DNA from: Eubacteriaceae bacterium
Lineage (GTDB): Bacteria > Bacillota > Clostridia > Peptostreptococcales > Anaerovoracaceae
DNA: 64,000 nt
NCBI GenBank assembly: GCA_022652985.1
Contig: JALCRY010000003.1
Span: 1 to 64,000 of the forward strand
Reading direction: 5' to 3'
Shown here: positions 53,127 through 62,670 of the stretch, piece after piece
Layout of the letters: the number at the start of each line of letters is the position of its first letter
Position numbering within the stretch: the stretch's first letter is position 1
Position numbers and translations under genes: made by a program
Notes under the pieces: generated by a model
Databases searched by the model: none
The model's input: only the letters and a program-made list of their open reading frames with translations
What the model was told of the DNA's origin: nothing

Positions 53127-53155
53127 TTGAGTTAAATCCGGCAATGCTCTATAAT
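53127..53155 (+). promoter_or_regulatory. Promoter of the DUF308 gene
   Basis: TTGAGT (53127-53132), 17 bases, perfect TATAAT (53150-53155); start codon 34 bases later. May also drive rarA and ispH-rpsA, which follow without a terminator. Confidence 0.8.
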
Positions 53156-53189
53156 GATAAGATAAGTTGTCAGTAAACGGAGGAATAAA

Positions 53190-53717
53190 ATGAATATAGC
53201 TAAAGGATTCAAAACGTATGCCGTTCTGATTGGTATAGTAATGCTGGTTCTTGGAGCCGTGTGCCTTTTCAGACCGCAGGTTATGGAAAGTCTGATTATC
53301 TGGATAATGGGTGCTGTGGTCATAGTCACAGGCGTGGTATATATTTTTCAGGCAAAATCTGCGGCGGCAGCCGGAGATGGCTCTACAGGCAGGATGATAT
53401 CGGGGATATTGCTGGTAATACTGGGTGTTGTCATGATAATGTGTCAGGTAATTACCAAGACAGCAATCGGAGTAGGGATCGCGGTCATGGCGTTTGCGCT
53501 GGGGATCAACAGACTTATTGCCGCTTCGTCAGTTAAAAAATCGGCCGGCAACAACAAGCCGGCATTCATTTCAGGAGTGCTTCATCTTGTGTTTGCCTGC
53601 CTGATGATTTTCGCAACATTTAAGATGCTCGATCTTATCATGGTTTTCATCGGAGTATATCTGCTGTTCGCAGGACTGACTATTACGCTGGCGGCGGCGA
53701 TGTTCAAGGATATATGA
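53190..53717 (+). CDS. DUF308 membrane protein (HdeD-like)
   Basis: 175 residues with six predicted helices in three pairs (for example YAVLIGIVMLVLGAVCLF, LIIWIMGAVVIVTGVVYIF, MISGILLVILGVVMIM), each pair containing the G-x3-G/A spacing of the DUF308 repeat. HdeD in Escherichia is acid-stress linked, but the clostridial members have no assigned role. GGAGGAATA site ahead of the ATG. Confidence 0.85.
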   Translation: MNIAKGFKTYAVLIGIVMLVLGAVCLFRPQVMESLIIWIMGAVVIVTGVVYIFQAKSAAAAGDGSTGRMISGILLVILGVVMIMCQVITKTAIGVGIAVMAFALGINRLIAASSVKKSAGNNKPAFISGVLHLVFACLMIFATFKMLDLIMVFIGVYLLFAGLTITLAAAMFKDI

Positions 53718-53736
53718 TTTCAGGGAAAGGATTATT

Positions 53737-55011
53737 ATGATACCGCTTTCAACAAGGATGAGGCCCGAGTCTCTGGACGATTTTGTCGGTCAGACTCACT
53801 TTATGTATAAAGGGTCCCTCCTTTACAATTCCATAAAAAACAGGACCTTCGATTCAGCAATTTTTTTCGGACCGTCAGGCACCGGCAAGACGACGCTGGC
53901 GCGTATTGTCGCGCGCGAAATGGATGCGGGATTTGTGGAAATCAATGCTTCCACGACGGGAACAAAAGAACTTAAAGAGCTGCTGGAGAACGCCAGAGTC
54001 AAGTTTTTCGGCCTTGAACAAAAGACGACATACCTTTATGTCGACGAGGTACACAGATGGAACAAGCTGCAGCAGGATTCACTGCTCAAGGCGCTGGAGG
54101 ACGGCGTCATCAGATTCATAGGCAGCACTACGGAAAACCCGTATTTCTCCATCAACAACGCCATATTGAGCCGCGTGGGCAGCATATATGAATTCAAACG
54201 TCTTACAAAAGACGATGTCCTGATGATATTGACAAAAGCCCTGAACGATAAGGACCGGGGACTCGGATCTCTCGGCATAAAATGCGCCGACGGAGCGCTC
54301 GAGGTGCTGGCGGATATGGCGAACGGCGATGCAAGAGTAGCGCTGGACACCCTAGGTTTTATTGCCGACAATCTTTCGGAAGGAAGAGAAATAGACAACG
54401 CTATCGTCGGAGAGGCTATGCAGCAGAGGACGACTTTCTACGATAAGAGCGAGGACAAGTACAATCTGCTGTCAGCGCTGCAGAAGTCTGTGCGCGGGTC
54501 CGATCCCGATGCTGCGGTGCATTATCTCGCGAGACTCATCCAGGGCGGCGCTGATGAGAAAATGATAGGAAGGCGTCTGCTGGTAATGGCGAGCGAGGAT
54601 ATCGGCATGGCGTATCCGAATGCAATCACAGTAGTGAACGCCTGCGTGCAGGCGGCTCTGACAGTAGGGTTCCCGGAAGCGCAGATCAATTTTGCCGAAG
54701 CAGTAATACTGATGGCATCATGCCCGAAGTCGAATCGGGCGGTCGAGGCGCTTTACGCCGCGCAGGCAGATCTGGCATCGAGGGAAATAGATGATGTGCC
54801 GGCACACCTCATGGATTCGCATTACAGCGGAGCGGGAAAGCTCGGCAGGGGCAACGGCTACAAGTATCCACACGCCTACGGCGGATATGTTGAACAGCAG
54901 TATCTGCCGGACAATTTATATAAAGAAGGTGTGGAATATTATCATCCGTCGGAGAACGGGACAGAAGCGTCATTTAAAAAATATCTTGAATCGATAGGAA
55001 AGAAGAAATGA
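53737..55011 (+). CDS. rarA: Replication-associated recombination protein RarA (MgsA)
   Basis: 424 residues. Clamp-loader-like AAA+ ATPase: RPESLDDFVGQTH, Walker A FFGPSGTGKTTLARIV, Walker B YLFVDEVHRWNK-like block (LYVDEVHRWNKLQQD), sensor 1 IGSTTENPYF and the MgsA C-terminal tetramer domain ending with AYGGYVEQQYLPD. Acts at stalled forks. Its stop overlaps the next start (ATGA). Confidence 0.95.
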   Translation: MIPLSTRMRPESLDDFVGQTHFMYKGSLLYNSIKNRTFDSAIFFGPSGTGKTTLARIVAREMDAGFVEINASTTGTKELKELLENARVKFFGLEQKTTYLYVDEVHRWNKLQQDSLLKALEDGVIRFIGSTTENPYFSINNAILSRVGSIYEFKRLTKDDVLMILTKALNDKDRGLGSLGIKCADGALEVLADMANGDARVALDTLGFIADNLSEGREIDNAIVGEAMQQRTTFYDKSEDKYNLLSALQKSVRGSDPDAAVHYLARLIQGGADEKMIGRRLLVMASEDIGMAYPNAITVVNACVQAALTVGFPEAQINFAEAVILMASCPKSNRAVEALYAAQADLASREIDDVPAHLMDSHYSGAGKLGRGNGYKYPHAYGGYVEQQYLPDNLYKEGVEYYHPSENGTEASFKKYLESIGKKK

Positions 55012-57089
55012 AAAAAGAAATAATCAGAGCGCCTCATTCGGGTTTCTGCTTCGGAGTGCAGCAGGCGATAGACAAAGCAGAAGAGACAGCTGCGGCGTTC
55101 AGCGGCAGGAAAATACATACGTGCGGTCAGCTGATACATAATACGATGGTGACAGATCGTCTGGCAGAGAAAGGCGTAACCATTATCGGCGGACCCGAGG
55201 AAGCAGAGGAAGGTTCAGTAGTGATAGTCAGGTCACACGGCGAACCGAAGCGTTTTTACGACGCCGCCGAGGCAAGACATCTCGAAGTCATAGACGCGAC
55301 TTGTCCATATGTTGCGCGTATCCATCAGCTGGTGCACGACGCGCATGAGAACGGCGAGCAGATCGTGATCGTCGGTACGGCGGATCACCCGGAGATAATC
55401 GGAGTAAACGGCTGGTGCGGGGACAGCGCGGTAATAGTCAAAAACGGCAGCGACCCGGCGATAAAGGACATTCCGCACGACAAAGATCTGTTCGTTGTGG
55501 CACAGACTACGCTGAGGAAAAGCTCCCTCGACGAAGTCACAAAGTATCTCGATGAAAATGACTTTCATTACCGCATCGAAAATACGATCTGCAGCGCGAC
55601 GGAAGAGAGGCAGGCGGGATGTCGGGAAACGGCGGAAAAAGTGGATCTGATGCTTGTGGTCGGAGACAGAAAAAGCTCAAATACAGGTAAGCTTTTCGAA
55701 ATTGCCTCAAAATACTGTCAAAAAGCCTTTTTTATTGAGAATAAAGCAGATTTACCATTGCAAGAAATCATGAAATATAATAAAATAGGAGTTGCGGCGG
55801 GTGCTTCGACGCCCGACTACGCAATTAAGGAGGTTATTTCTAACATGAGTGACAACATCACTGAAAACACAAACGAAGAAGAAATGAGTATGGCTGACGT
55901 CATGGACGAGATTGACAAATCTCTGAGACTGCCGCACGCCGGTGAGTTAGTGACCGGAAAAGTTCTTCAGGTAACAGACAAGGAAGTCATCGTTAACCTT
56001 GGCTGCAAAAAAGACGGGATCATCCCTATTAACGAAATAACATTGGAAGGAGAAACGAAGCTCAGCGACCTGTTCAAAGAGGGCGATGAGATCCAGGCGA
56101 AAGTTCTGAAGACCGATGACGGTGACGGAACGATTCTGCTTTCAAAGAAAAAGTTAGAAGCAAGTGAGCACTGGAATGAAATCACCCAGGCTCTTGAAGA
56201 TAAATCTACTATTGAAGTTCAGGTAGTCAGACAGGTAAACGGCGGTGTGATCGCGAACTACAAAGAAGTATCGGGATTCATTCCACTGTCGCAGCTTTCA
56301 GACAGATTTGTAGAGGATCTGACTGAGTTCGTTGGACAGACACTTACTGTCAAGATTTCCAGAGTTGATCCGAGAAGGGGCAAAGCTGTCTTCTCGCACA
56401 AGGCATATCTGAATGAAGAGAGACAGAAGGCTCTGAAGCAGATCTGGGAGAACATCCATGTTGACGATATCGTAGAAGGTACAGTCATGAGATTTACTGA
56501 CTACGGTGCATTCGTAGACATCGGCGGTATTGACGGACTCCTTCACATTTCTGAGATTTCATGGGGCAAGCTCAAGCATCCTCAGGAAGTGCTCAGCATC
56601 GGACAGAAGATTTCAGTCAAGATCTTATCAATGAACGCGGAGAAGGGAAAGATTTCTCTCGGTCTCAAGCAGACTACTCCGGAACCTTGGTCGGTCATCG
56701 ACGAGAAATATCATGTCGGCGATGTAGTAAAGGGCAAAGTTGTACAGATCAAAGAGTATGGATGCTTTGTAGAACTCGAACCGGGACTTGACGGACTTGT
56801 TCATATCTCGGAAGTTCGTCATAAGAGAGTCGCAAATATCAGCGATGAACTTTCTATCGGCGAAAAGGTAGATACGAAGATCCTCGACATCGACAAGGAC
56901 AGAAGAAGAATCAGTCTCAGCATCAAGGAGACGCTCGACGAAAATGATGAGCCTCTCGTAAAGGATGAAGAAGAAGCTGAACCTGCAGAAGAAGCGCCGG
57001 CGGAAGAGCCAGTGGTTGAAGAAGCAGTTGAAGAAGCTCCTGCTGAAGAAACAGCTGAAGCTGCTGAAGAAGCTCCTGAAGAAGAATAA
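55008..57089 (+). CDS. ispH-rpsA: Fusion of IspH (HMBPP reductase) and ribosomal protein S1
   Basis: 693 residues. Residues 1-275 are IspH, the [4Fe-4S] enzyme ending the MEP isoprenoid pathway: HSGFCFGVQQAID with the first cluster Cys, DATCPYVARIH with the second, NTICSATEERQ with the third and the ligand set GDRKSSNTGKL. Residues 310-640 are four S1 RNA-binding repeats (for example GTVMRFTDYGAFVDIGGIDGLLHISEIS in part). The tail is a Glu/Ala/Pro run. The fusion is known from other Clostridia. AAGGAGG (55827-55833) and in-frame ATG 55845 mark the join, so free S1 may be made. Confidence 0.95.
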   Translation: MKKEIIRAPHSGFCFGVQQAIDKAEETAAAFSGRKIHTCGQLIHNTMVTDRLAEKGVTIIGGPEEAEEGSVVIVRSHGEPKRFYDAAEARHLEVIDATCPYVARIHQLVHDAHENGEQIVIVGTADHPEIIGVNGWCGDSAVIVKNGSDPAIKDIPHDKDLFVVAQTTLRKSSLDEVTKYLDENDFHYRIENTICSATEERQAGCRETAEKVDLMLVVGDRKSSNTGKLFEIASKYCQKAFFIENKADLPLQEIMKYNKIGVAAGASTPDYAIKEVISNMSDNITENTNEEEMSMADVMDEIDKSLRLPHAGELVTGKVLQVTDKEVIVNLGCKKDGIIPINEITLEGETKLSDLFKEGDEIQAKVLKTDDGDGTILLSKKKLEASEHWNEITQALEDKSTIEVQVVRQVNGGVIANYKEVSGFIPLSQLSDRFVEDLTEFVGQTLTVKISRVDPRRGKAVFSHKAYLNEERQKALKQIWENIHVDDIVEGTVMRFTDYGAFVDIGGIDGLLHISEISWGKLKHPQEVLSIGQKISVKILSMNAEKGKISLGLKQTTPEPWSVIDEKYHVGDVVKGKVVQIKEYGCFVELEPGLDGLVHISEVRHKRVANISDELSIGEKVDTKILDIDKDRRRISLSIKETLDENDEPLVKDEEEAEPAEEAPAEEPVVEEAVEEAPAEETAEAAEEAPEEE
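55827..55847 (+). promoter_or_regulatory. Internal ribosome-binding site and ATG at the IspH/S1 junction
   Basis: AAGGAGG at 55827-55833, 11-base spacer, ATG 55845 in frame, giving MSDNITENTNEEEMS before the first S1 repeat. Confidence 0.7.
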
Positions 57090-57101
57090 GCAAGAATCAA
57101 G

Positions 57102-57132
57102 GAACGGCCTGCGTAATGCAAGCCGTTCTTTT
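57102..57132 (+). terminator. Terminator between ispH-rpsA and recN
   Basis: GAACGGC (57102-57108) pairs with GCCGTTC (57122-57128); inner TGC/GCA pairs; TTTT follows. It separates convergent genes and, with AAAA-like flanks, may work in both directions. Confidence 0.8.
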
Positions 57133-57176
57133 AAAATTCATATTATTATATTGCTTATCTGAAGCTTATCCTGCAG

Positions 57177-58796
57177 CTATCTGGCGAGACCGATCATTTC
57201 CTTTGCGCTCTTGATGGTGATATCCGAGACACTGATGCCGGAGAGCAGTTTGGCGATTTCGGCTACCTTTTCATCATCATTCAGGTGCTTGATCTGCATA
57301 TATGTCTGATCGCCCTCGGTGCGTTTTTCGATCTTGAAGTTATGATCGGCACAGGCTGCGATCTGCGGCAGGTGAGTAATGGTAATGATCTGATGCCTGT
57401 TGGCCATGACCTGCAGTGCTTTGCCGACGATACTTGCGGTTTCGCCGCTGATGCCGCTGTCTATTTCATCGAATATCATGGTTGAAATGCCGTCGTATTC
57501 GCCGATGATTTTCTTGAACGCCAGCATGATCCTTGACATTTCGCCGCCGGAAGCAATTTTCGAAAGAGGCTTGAGCGGTTCACCTTTATTGGTGCTGATC
57601 AGAAATTCGACTTTGTCCATTCCTTCCTTTGTGTAGTGCGGAAGCTTGCTGAAGTTGATGGAAACCTGGGCATCTTTGAAATTCAGATTCTCCAGCTCGG
57701 CCTGTATCTTGGACTCGAGATCCGAGGCGGCGGCCTTCCTTATTACAGTCAGACGTTCCGTCTCCTCAGCCAGAAGTTCTTCCATCCTTATTTTATCCAC
57801 ACGTGCGGATTCCATATCGGTTTCGATATTGTCGAGAGCATAGAGCTCTTTTTTTCTTTGTTCGGAATGCTCGAGTATACCGTCGATCGTGTCCGCATAT
57901 TTGCGTTTAAGCTCGTTGATATAATTGAGCCTGTCGCGCATCTCTTCTATTTCTCCTTCGGAAAAGGTGATTTTGTATTTAGCGTTTCTGAGACTTCCGG
58001 AAACATCTTCGATTCTGTAATAAAGGTCGGAAAACTCGTCCTCTAGCTGGGCTGCTTCTTTGGAAATATCGGAAATTTCACGCAGGTTTTTCTGGATCCG
58101 CGACAGACCGTCAAGTATAGAGTTGTCGTCTTCGAATGCTTCCTTGTAGCAATTCTCGAAAGCAGTGAAGATCTTTTCACGGTTGGTCTGTTCTTTGATA
58201 TCTTCTTCGAGTCTGATATCTTCGCCTGGTACGAGATTCGCCATATCGATATCGCTGATTTCGTAATTGAGGAATTCTTTTTTTCGTTCATTATCCTTGG
58301 CTTCTTCCACCAGTTCGTCGTATCTGTCGCATAGTTCGTTGAACTGGTCGTAAAGATCGGATATCCTCTGCTTTGTGCTGCTTGTGGCGCCGCTCTCGTA
58401 TTTGTCAACCAGTTTGATGTGACTGTCGACATTGAGAAGCGACTGGTTGTCATATTGCCCGTGTATATCGGCTATTTTGGCGCAAAGCTCTTTGAGCTGA
58501 GCGAGCGGAACGATCTCTCCGTCGATACGGCACAGGTTTTTACCGGTATTTGATATTTCGCGCGAAATAACATATTCGTTATTATGATGATCCGCGGTCA
58601 TCTGGATAACTGCTTTATCGCAGCCGGTGCGCACGAAGTCGGAATCAGCTCTTGCACCTAAAGCAAGGCTGATGGCTTCGACCAGGACTGATTTACCGGA
58701 ACCGGTTTCACCGGTGATTACGTTCAATCCTTTTTGAAAATCTACATCTGCATCTTCAATTATTGCAAAATCCTTGATTGAAATGTGACTTATCAT
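57177..58796 (-). CDS. recN: DNA repair protein RecN
   Basis: 539 residues, slightly short for RecN (about 550-570). SMC-like ATPase for double-strand break repair: N-terminal MISHISIKDFAIIEDADVDF, Walker A GETGSGKSVLVEA, long central coiled coils, signature ASGGEMSRIMLA and Walker B MIFDEIDSGISGETA. Cytoplasmic, acts with RecA. Behind argR by 13 bases: the conserved argR-recN pair. Confidence 0.96.
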   Translation of the reverse strand: MISHISIKDFAIIEDADVDFQKGLNVITGETGSGKSVLVEAISLALGARADSDFVRTGCDKAVIQMTADHHNNEYVISREISNTGKNLCRIDGEIVPLAQLKELCAKIADIHGQYDNQSLLNVDSHIKLVDKYESGATSSTKQRISDLYDQFNELCDRYDELVEEAKDNERKKEFLNYEISDIDMANLVPGEDIRLEEDIKEQTNREKIFTAFENCYKEAFEDDNSILDGLSRIQKNLREISDISKEAAQLEDEFSDLYYRIEDVSGSLRNAKYKITFSEGEIEEMRDRLNYINELKRKYADTIDGILEHSEQRKKELYALDNIETDMESARVDKIRMEELLAEETERLTVIRKAAASDLESKIQAELENLNFKDAQVSINFSKLPHYTKEGMDKVEFLISTNKGEPLKPLSKIASGGEMSRIMLAFKKIIGEYDGISTMIFDEIDSGISGETASIVGKALQVMANRHQIITITHLPQIAACADHNFKIEKRTEGDQTYMQIKHLNDDEKVAEIAKLLSGISVSDITIKSAKEMIGLAR

Positions 58797-58809
58797 TACT
58801 TTAACCTCG

Positions 58810-59256
58810 TTATTTTAATAAACTGCTGAATTCGTCGACAAGATGAGGTGTATTGCTGTCATCATCGACGATTATCATTATTGTATTATCTCCGGCGATA
58901 CTTCCTATGACGTGAGGGAAGCTCATCGAATCGATCGCTTCACCCGCAGCAGGGCCGCATCCGGACAGTGTCTTGACGATTATGAGATTTTTGGCCGATG
59001 CGACGGATGTGATAGTCTCCTTGAATATCTTGATAAAACGGTCAGAGATAGGACCATCGCCGTTGCTCGGTGCATACTTGTATTTTCCCGAAGAGGACAG
59101 TGTCTTGACAAGCTGTAATTCTTTTATGTCCCGGGAAACTGTGGCCTGTGTGACTTCGTATCCCGCAGACTTCAGCATCTGACACAGTTTCTCCTGCGTC
59201 TCGATCTCATATGTGTTGATCAGTTCCAATACTTTGTTTTGTCTGGAATAACGCAT
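58810..59256 (-). CDS. argR: Arginine repressor ArgR
   Basis: 148 residues. Winged-helix N-terminal domain with TQATVSRDIKELQLVK (recognition helix with SR motif) and a C-terminal hexamer/arginine-binding domain with AIDSMSFPHVIGSIAGDNTIMII in part. Represses arginine synthesis and activates catabolism when arginine binds. No arg genes are in the window. Starts at 59256 with GAAAGGAG ten bases upstream. Confidence 0.95.
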   Translation of the reverse strand: MRYSRQNKVLELINTYEIETQEKLCQMLKSAGYEVTQATVSRDIKELQLVKTLSSSGKYKYAPSNGDGPISDRFIKIFKETITSVASAKNLIIVKTLSGCGPAAGEAIDSMSFPHVIGSIAGDNTIMIIVDDDSNTPHLVDEFSSLLK

Positions 59257-59275
59257 ATATCGCTCCTTTCAGTAG

Positions 59276-59293
59276 ATATACTCCTTGGTATAT
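59276..59293 (-). promoter_or_regulatory. Dyad between argR promoter and start, possible operator
   Basis: ATATAC (59276-59281) and GTATAT (59288-59293) around a six-base centre, 18 bases overall. An ARG-box-like TGCATGTTTATTTCA also overlaps the -35 box at 59316-59330. Neither matches the textbook box exactly; autoregulation is inferred. Confidence 0.35.
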
Positions 59294-59301
59294 GCCTAAT
59301 A

Positions 59302-59331
59302 ATTATAACATTAAATGCATGTTTATTTCAA
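59302..59331 (-). promoter_or_regulatory. Promoter of argR-recN
   Basis: On the minus strand: TTGAAA (59331-59326), 18 bases, TATAAT (59307-59302). Confidence 0.75.
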
Positions 59332-59355
59332 CTCATTATTGGCAAACACATGTTC

Positions 59356-59384
59356 TTTACAGTGCGCGCGGCCTGTGTTATAAT
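59356..59384 (+). promoter_or_regulatory. Promoter of ruvC operon
   Basis: TTTACA (59356-59361), 17 bases, TATAAT (59379-59384), back to back with the argR promoter. Confidence 0.8.
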
Positions 59385-59411
59385 GATATAAATTCGGAAG
59401 GAGAATACAGT

Positions 59412-59915
59412 ATGAGGATATTGGGCATAGACCCGGGATATGCTATCATGGGTTACGGGATCCTCGATATGAAAGGCAATCACTTTGATGTAGTCAGTTA
59501 CGGCAGCGTTACAACTGACGCAGGCATGGAGATGCCGGACAGACTTAAGCATCTTTACAGTTCTTTGATGGAGATCATCGCGGAGTACGAACCTGAGGTG
59601 GCGGCTATCGAAGAATTGTTTTATAATACTAACGCCAAAACAGTCATCAAGGTAGGAGAAGCGAGGGGAGTGGCCATTCTCGCCTGTGTCAACTCGGATG
59701 TTCCTGTAGAAGAATACACGCCGCTGCAGATAAAGCAGGCGCTTACGGGAAACGGCAGAGCTGACAAAAAGCAGGTGCAGTTCATGGTCAAGACGATACT
59801 TAATCTTGATGAAGTCCCTAAGCCGGATGACACTGCAGATGCAGTAGCCGCTGCGATCACGCACGGAAATTCAGCGGGCGGACGAGCGTTAATGAGAAAG
59901 GTCAGAGGCAGATGA
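59412..59915 (+). CDS. ruvC: Holliday junction resolvase RuvC
   Basis: 167 residues from ATG 59412, eight bases after GGAAGGAG; the longer open frame upstream crosses the promoter. RNase H-like fold with catalytic acids in ILGIDPG (Asp7), AIEELFYN and DTADAVAAAITH. Cuts Holliday junctions made by RuvAB. Overlaps ruvA by 4 bases. Confidence 0.96.
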   Translation: MRILGIDPGYAIMGYGILDMKGNHFDVVSYGSVTTDAGMEMPDRLKHLYSSLMEIIAEYEPEVAAIEELFYNTNAKTVIKVGEARGVAILACVNSDVPVEEYTPLQIKQALTGNGRADKKQVQFMVKTILNLDEVPKPDDTADAVAAAITHGNSAGGRALMRKVRGR

Positions 59916-60505
59916 TCCATTACATAAAAGGTACTATCGAGGCAAAATTCGAAAACGGAATAGTAGTAGAGACCGGCGGTATCGGATATGAGATATTTGT
60001 TCCGGTCGGGAGCAGTCTTTATCTTGCAAAACAGGGTACTGACGTTCAGGTTTTTATTTCCATGATCGTCAAGGAAGATGACGTCAGCCTGTACGGATTT
60101 CCCTCTGAAAGCAGTCTCAGCCTGTTTAAAAAGCTGATAACTGTAAACAGCGTCGGCGCCAAAGCCGCTATGGCTATATTGTCAGCTGTTCCGGATGAGC
60201 AGCTGAAGAAGGCAATACTGTTTGAGGATGTGGATACCATAACAGCAGCCAAGGGCGTCGGCCGGAAAATGGCTCAGAAAATAGTGCTGGAACTGAAAGA
60301 CAAGCTCGATAAGACGGAACTGTCGGCAGCTGGATTTGAAAGCGGGGAAGTAATCATTCCGGAAGGAGATTCGCGTGCGGAAGCTGTGGATGCTCTTGTT
60401 TCGCTCGGATATTCGCGCAGCGAGGCTACGGAGGCTATGATCGGCATAAAGGAAAAGGACCTTTCAGCTGAGGATTACATAAAGCTGGCACTTAAGAAGA
60501 TATAA
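59912..60505 (+). CDS. ruvA: Holliday junction branch migration protein RuvA
   Basis: 197 residues: OB fold start MIHYIKGTIEAK, two helix-hairpin-helix motifs (LITVNSVGAKAAMAIL; AAKGVGRKMAQKIVLELKDK), acidic linker and C-terminal RuvB-binding three-helix domain. Holds the junction as a tetramer. Confidence 0.96.
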   Translation: MIHYIKGTIEAKFENGIVVETGGIGYEIFVPVGSSLYLAKQGTDVQVFISMIVKEDDVSLYGFPSESSLSLFKKLITVNSVGAKAAMAILSAVPDEQLKKAILFEDVDTITAAKGVGRKMAQKIVLELKDKLDKTELSAAGFESGEVIIPEGDSRAEAVDALVSLGYSRSEATEAMIGIKEKDLSAEDYIKLALKKI

Positions 60506-60523
60506 CGAAAGGCACATGCAGCG

Positions 60524-61582
60524 ATGGATGACAACGAGAGAATAACAGCAGCAAAGGCTGATACAGATGAAGAGCTTCAGGAGGTGACGCTGAGGCCTCA
60601 TTCGCTTGATCAGTATATCGGTCAGAAGAAAGCCACAGATAATCTTAAAGTTTTTATTGAAGCAGCACAGCAGAGAGGTGAACCTCTGGATCATGTGTTG
60701 TTTTACGGTCCTCCGGGACTGGGGAAAACAACGCTGGCGGGCATAATCGCCAACGAGCTGGGCGTCGATATCAGGATAACTTCCGGCCCTGCTATAGGAA
60801 GGGCCGGTGACCTGGCTGCGATTCTTACAAATCTGAATGAGAATGATGTCCTGTTCATAGATGAGATACACAGGCTGAATCGTTCTGTCGAGGAAGTATT
60901 GTATTCTGCCATGGAGGATTACGCGCTGGATATCATTATCGGCAAAGGACCTTCCGCAAGGTCTATCCGCCTCGATCTCGCCAAGTTCACGCTGATAGGA
61001 GCTACCACGAGAGCCGGAAGTCTTTCGGCGCCGTTAAGGGATCGTTTCGGCGTTATATGCAAATTCGAAAACTACGAGATCGATGAACTCATGAAAATCA
61101 TAGATCGTTCTTCGGGCATTCTTGGAGTGCCGATAGATGAGGACTCAAAGAGGGAGCTTGCCATGCGTTCCAGAGGTACCCCGCGTGTGGCCAACAGACT
61201 TCTGAAGCGTGTGAGGGATTTCTCACAGGTCAAAGGCGAAGGGGTAATAACGCCGGAAATCACAGTAAATGCGCTGGAAGCGCTGGGCGTAGATGAAATG
61301 GGCCTTGAACACTTGGACAGAGAGCTTCTTCGTGTTATTATAGAAAGGTTCCACGGCGGGCCGGTAGGCATAGATACAATTGCCGCGGCTATCGGAGAAG
61401 AAAGAATAACGCTGGAAGACATATATGAACCGTATCTGATCCAGACCGGGCTCCTTTACAGGACGCAGAAGGGAAGGATGGTGTCAGATCTCGCTTATAA
61501 ACACATGGGACTTCCTGTGCCTGATGATATCAGCATGACGGAAGAAGGCGAAGATGACGGGGAACAGATAGAGATCGACTGA
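60524..61582 (+). CDS. ruvB: Holliday junction branch migration ATPase RuvB
   Basis: 352 residues. [14 protein letters not shown], Walker [16 protein letters not shown], Walker [12 protein letters not shown], sensor 1 [18 protein letters not shown] and the winged-helix end [17 protein letters not shown]. Drives branch migration on RuvA-bound junctions. Confidence 0.97.
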   Translation: MDDNERITAAKADTDEELQEVTLRPHSLDQYIGQKKATDNLKVFIEAAQQRGEPLDHVLFYGPPGLGKTTLAGIIANELGVDIRITSGPAIGRAGDLAAILTNLNENDVLFIDEIHRLNRSVEEVLYSAMEDYALDIIIGKGPSARSIRLDLAKFTLIGATTRAGSLSAPLRDRFGVICKFENYEIDELMKIIDRSSGILGVPIDEDSKRELAMRSRGTPRVANRLLKRVRDFSQVKGEGVITPEITVNALEALGVDEMGLEHLDRELLRVIIERFHGGPVGIDTIAAAIGEERITLEDIYEPYLIQTGLLYRTQKGRMVSDLAYKHMGLPVPDDISMTEEGEDDGEQIEID

Positions 61583-61621
61583 TTACGGCCTCTGTATGTG
61601 TCCGGCTATTGGAAGGGAAAT

Positions 61622-62659
61622 ATGAAAGTAACGGATTTTGATTATGATCTCCCCGAGGAGCTCATAGCGCAGCATCCCAGCGATAAGAGAGACGACTGCA
61701 GGCTCATGGTCGTCGACCGCAGCACAGGAAAGATCGAACATGAGCATTTTTATGATATATTGAAATATCTCAAACCGACGGACTGTCTGGTCATGAATAA
61801 TTCCAAAGTCATACCGGCAAGGCTTTTCGGCACGAAAAAGGAGACCGGAGCGCATATAGAGTTTCTTCTTACGAAGCGGCTTGACGGCGACAGATGGGAA
61901 ACGATGGTAAGACCGGGCAGAAGACTGAAGCCGGGAGATTCCGTGGTATTTTCACCTGATTTCAGTGCAGATATAATTGATTACGGGAAAGACGGCACGA
62001 GGATAGTTGAATTCCATTATGAAGGCGTTTTTATGGAAAGGCTGGAGGAACTGGGCGCAATGCCGCTTCCGCCTTATATAGAAAGACCTAGTACTGCTGA
62101 GGACAAAGACAGGTATCAGACTGTTTACGCAGACCCGGAAGGGTCGGTGGCGGCCCCGACGGCAGGATTACATTTTACAAAGGATCTTCTGCAGCGGGCA
62201 GCAGACATGGGCGTAAAACTTGTTTATGTAACCCTGCATGTGGGGATCGGTACGTTCAGACCTGTGAAAGTCGACAACGTTGAAGATCATGAGATGCATT
62301 TTGAAGAGTATTATATCGATGAAGCATCGGCAGCGGTCATCAATGAAGTCAAGGCCTCGGGCGGCAGGATCATTTCTGTAGGCACAACGTCCACCAGAAC
62401 GCTGGAGAGCGCTGCGAAGCGCTGCGGAGATTCCTGGAAGGTCGAGGCGGGGCACGGCAGCACCGGGATATTTATTTATCCGGGATATGAATGGAAGATC
62501 GTAGACAGCCTTATTACTAACTTTCATCTGCCGAAGTCGACGCTGATGATGCTGATATCAGCACTTTACGACCGGGAAAAGATACTGGCGGCATATCAGG
62601 AAGCGATAGATATGAGATACAGCTTTTTCAGTTACGGCGATGCCATGTTTATAGAATAA
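61622..62659 (+). CDS. queA: S-adenosylmethionine:tRNA ribosyltransferase-isomerase QueA
   Basis: 345 residues from ATG 61622, after GGAAGGG; the frame is open to 61598 but that start lacks a site. [49 protein letters not shown] and TTSTRTLE are the family blocks. Adds the epoxycyclopentanediol group in queuosine synthesis. Next to tgt, the preceding pathway step. Confidence 0.97.
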   Translation: MKVTDFDYDLPEELIAQHPSDKRDDCRLMVVDRSTGKIEHEHFYDILKYLKPTDCLVMNNSKVIPARLFGTKKETGAHIEFLLTKRLDGDRWETMVRPGRRLKPGDSVVFSPDFSADIIDYGKDGTRIVEFHYEGVFMERLEELGAMPLPPYIERPSTAEDKDRYQTVYADPEGSVAAPTAGLHFTKDLLQRAADMGVKLVYVTLHVGIGTFRPVKVDNVEDHEMHFEEYYIDEASAAVINEVKASGGRIISVGTTSTRTLESAAKRCGDSWKVEAGHGSTGIFIYPGYEWKIVDSLITNFHLPKSTLMMLISALYDREKILAAYQEAIDMRYSFFSYGDAMFIE

Positions 62660-62670
62660 AATAATATTAA

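Noticed and set aside
59292-59411. Longer N-terminus for ruvC
   Set aside because: It would cross the -35 and -10 boxes; RuvC proteins begin at MRILGIDPG.
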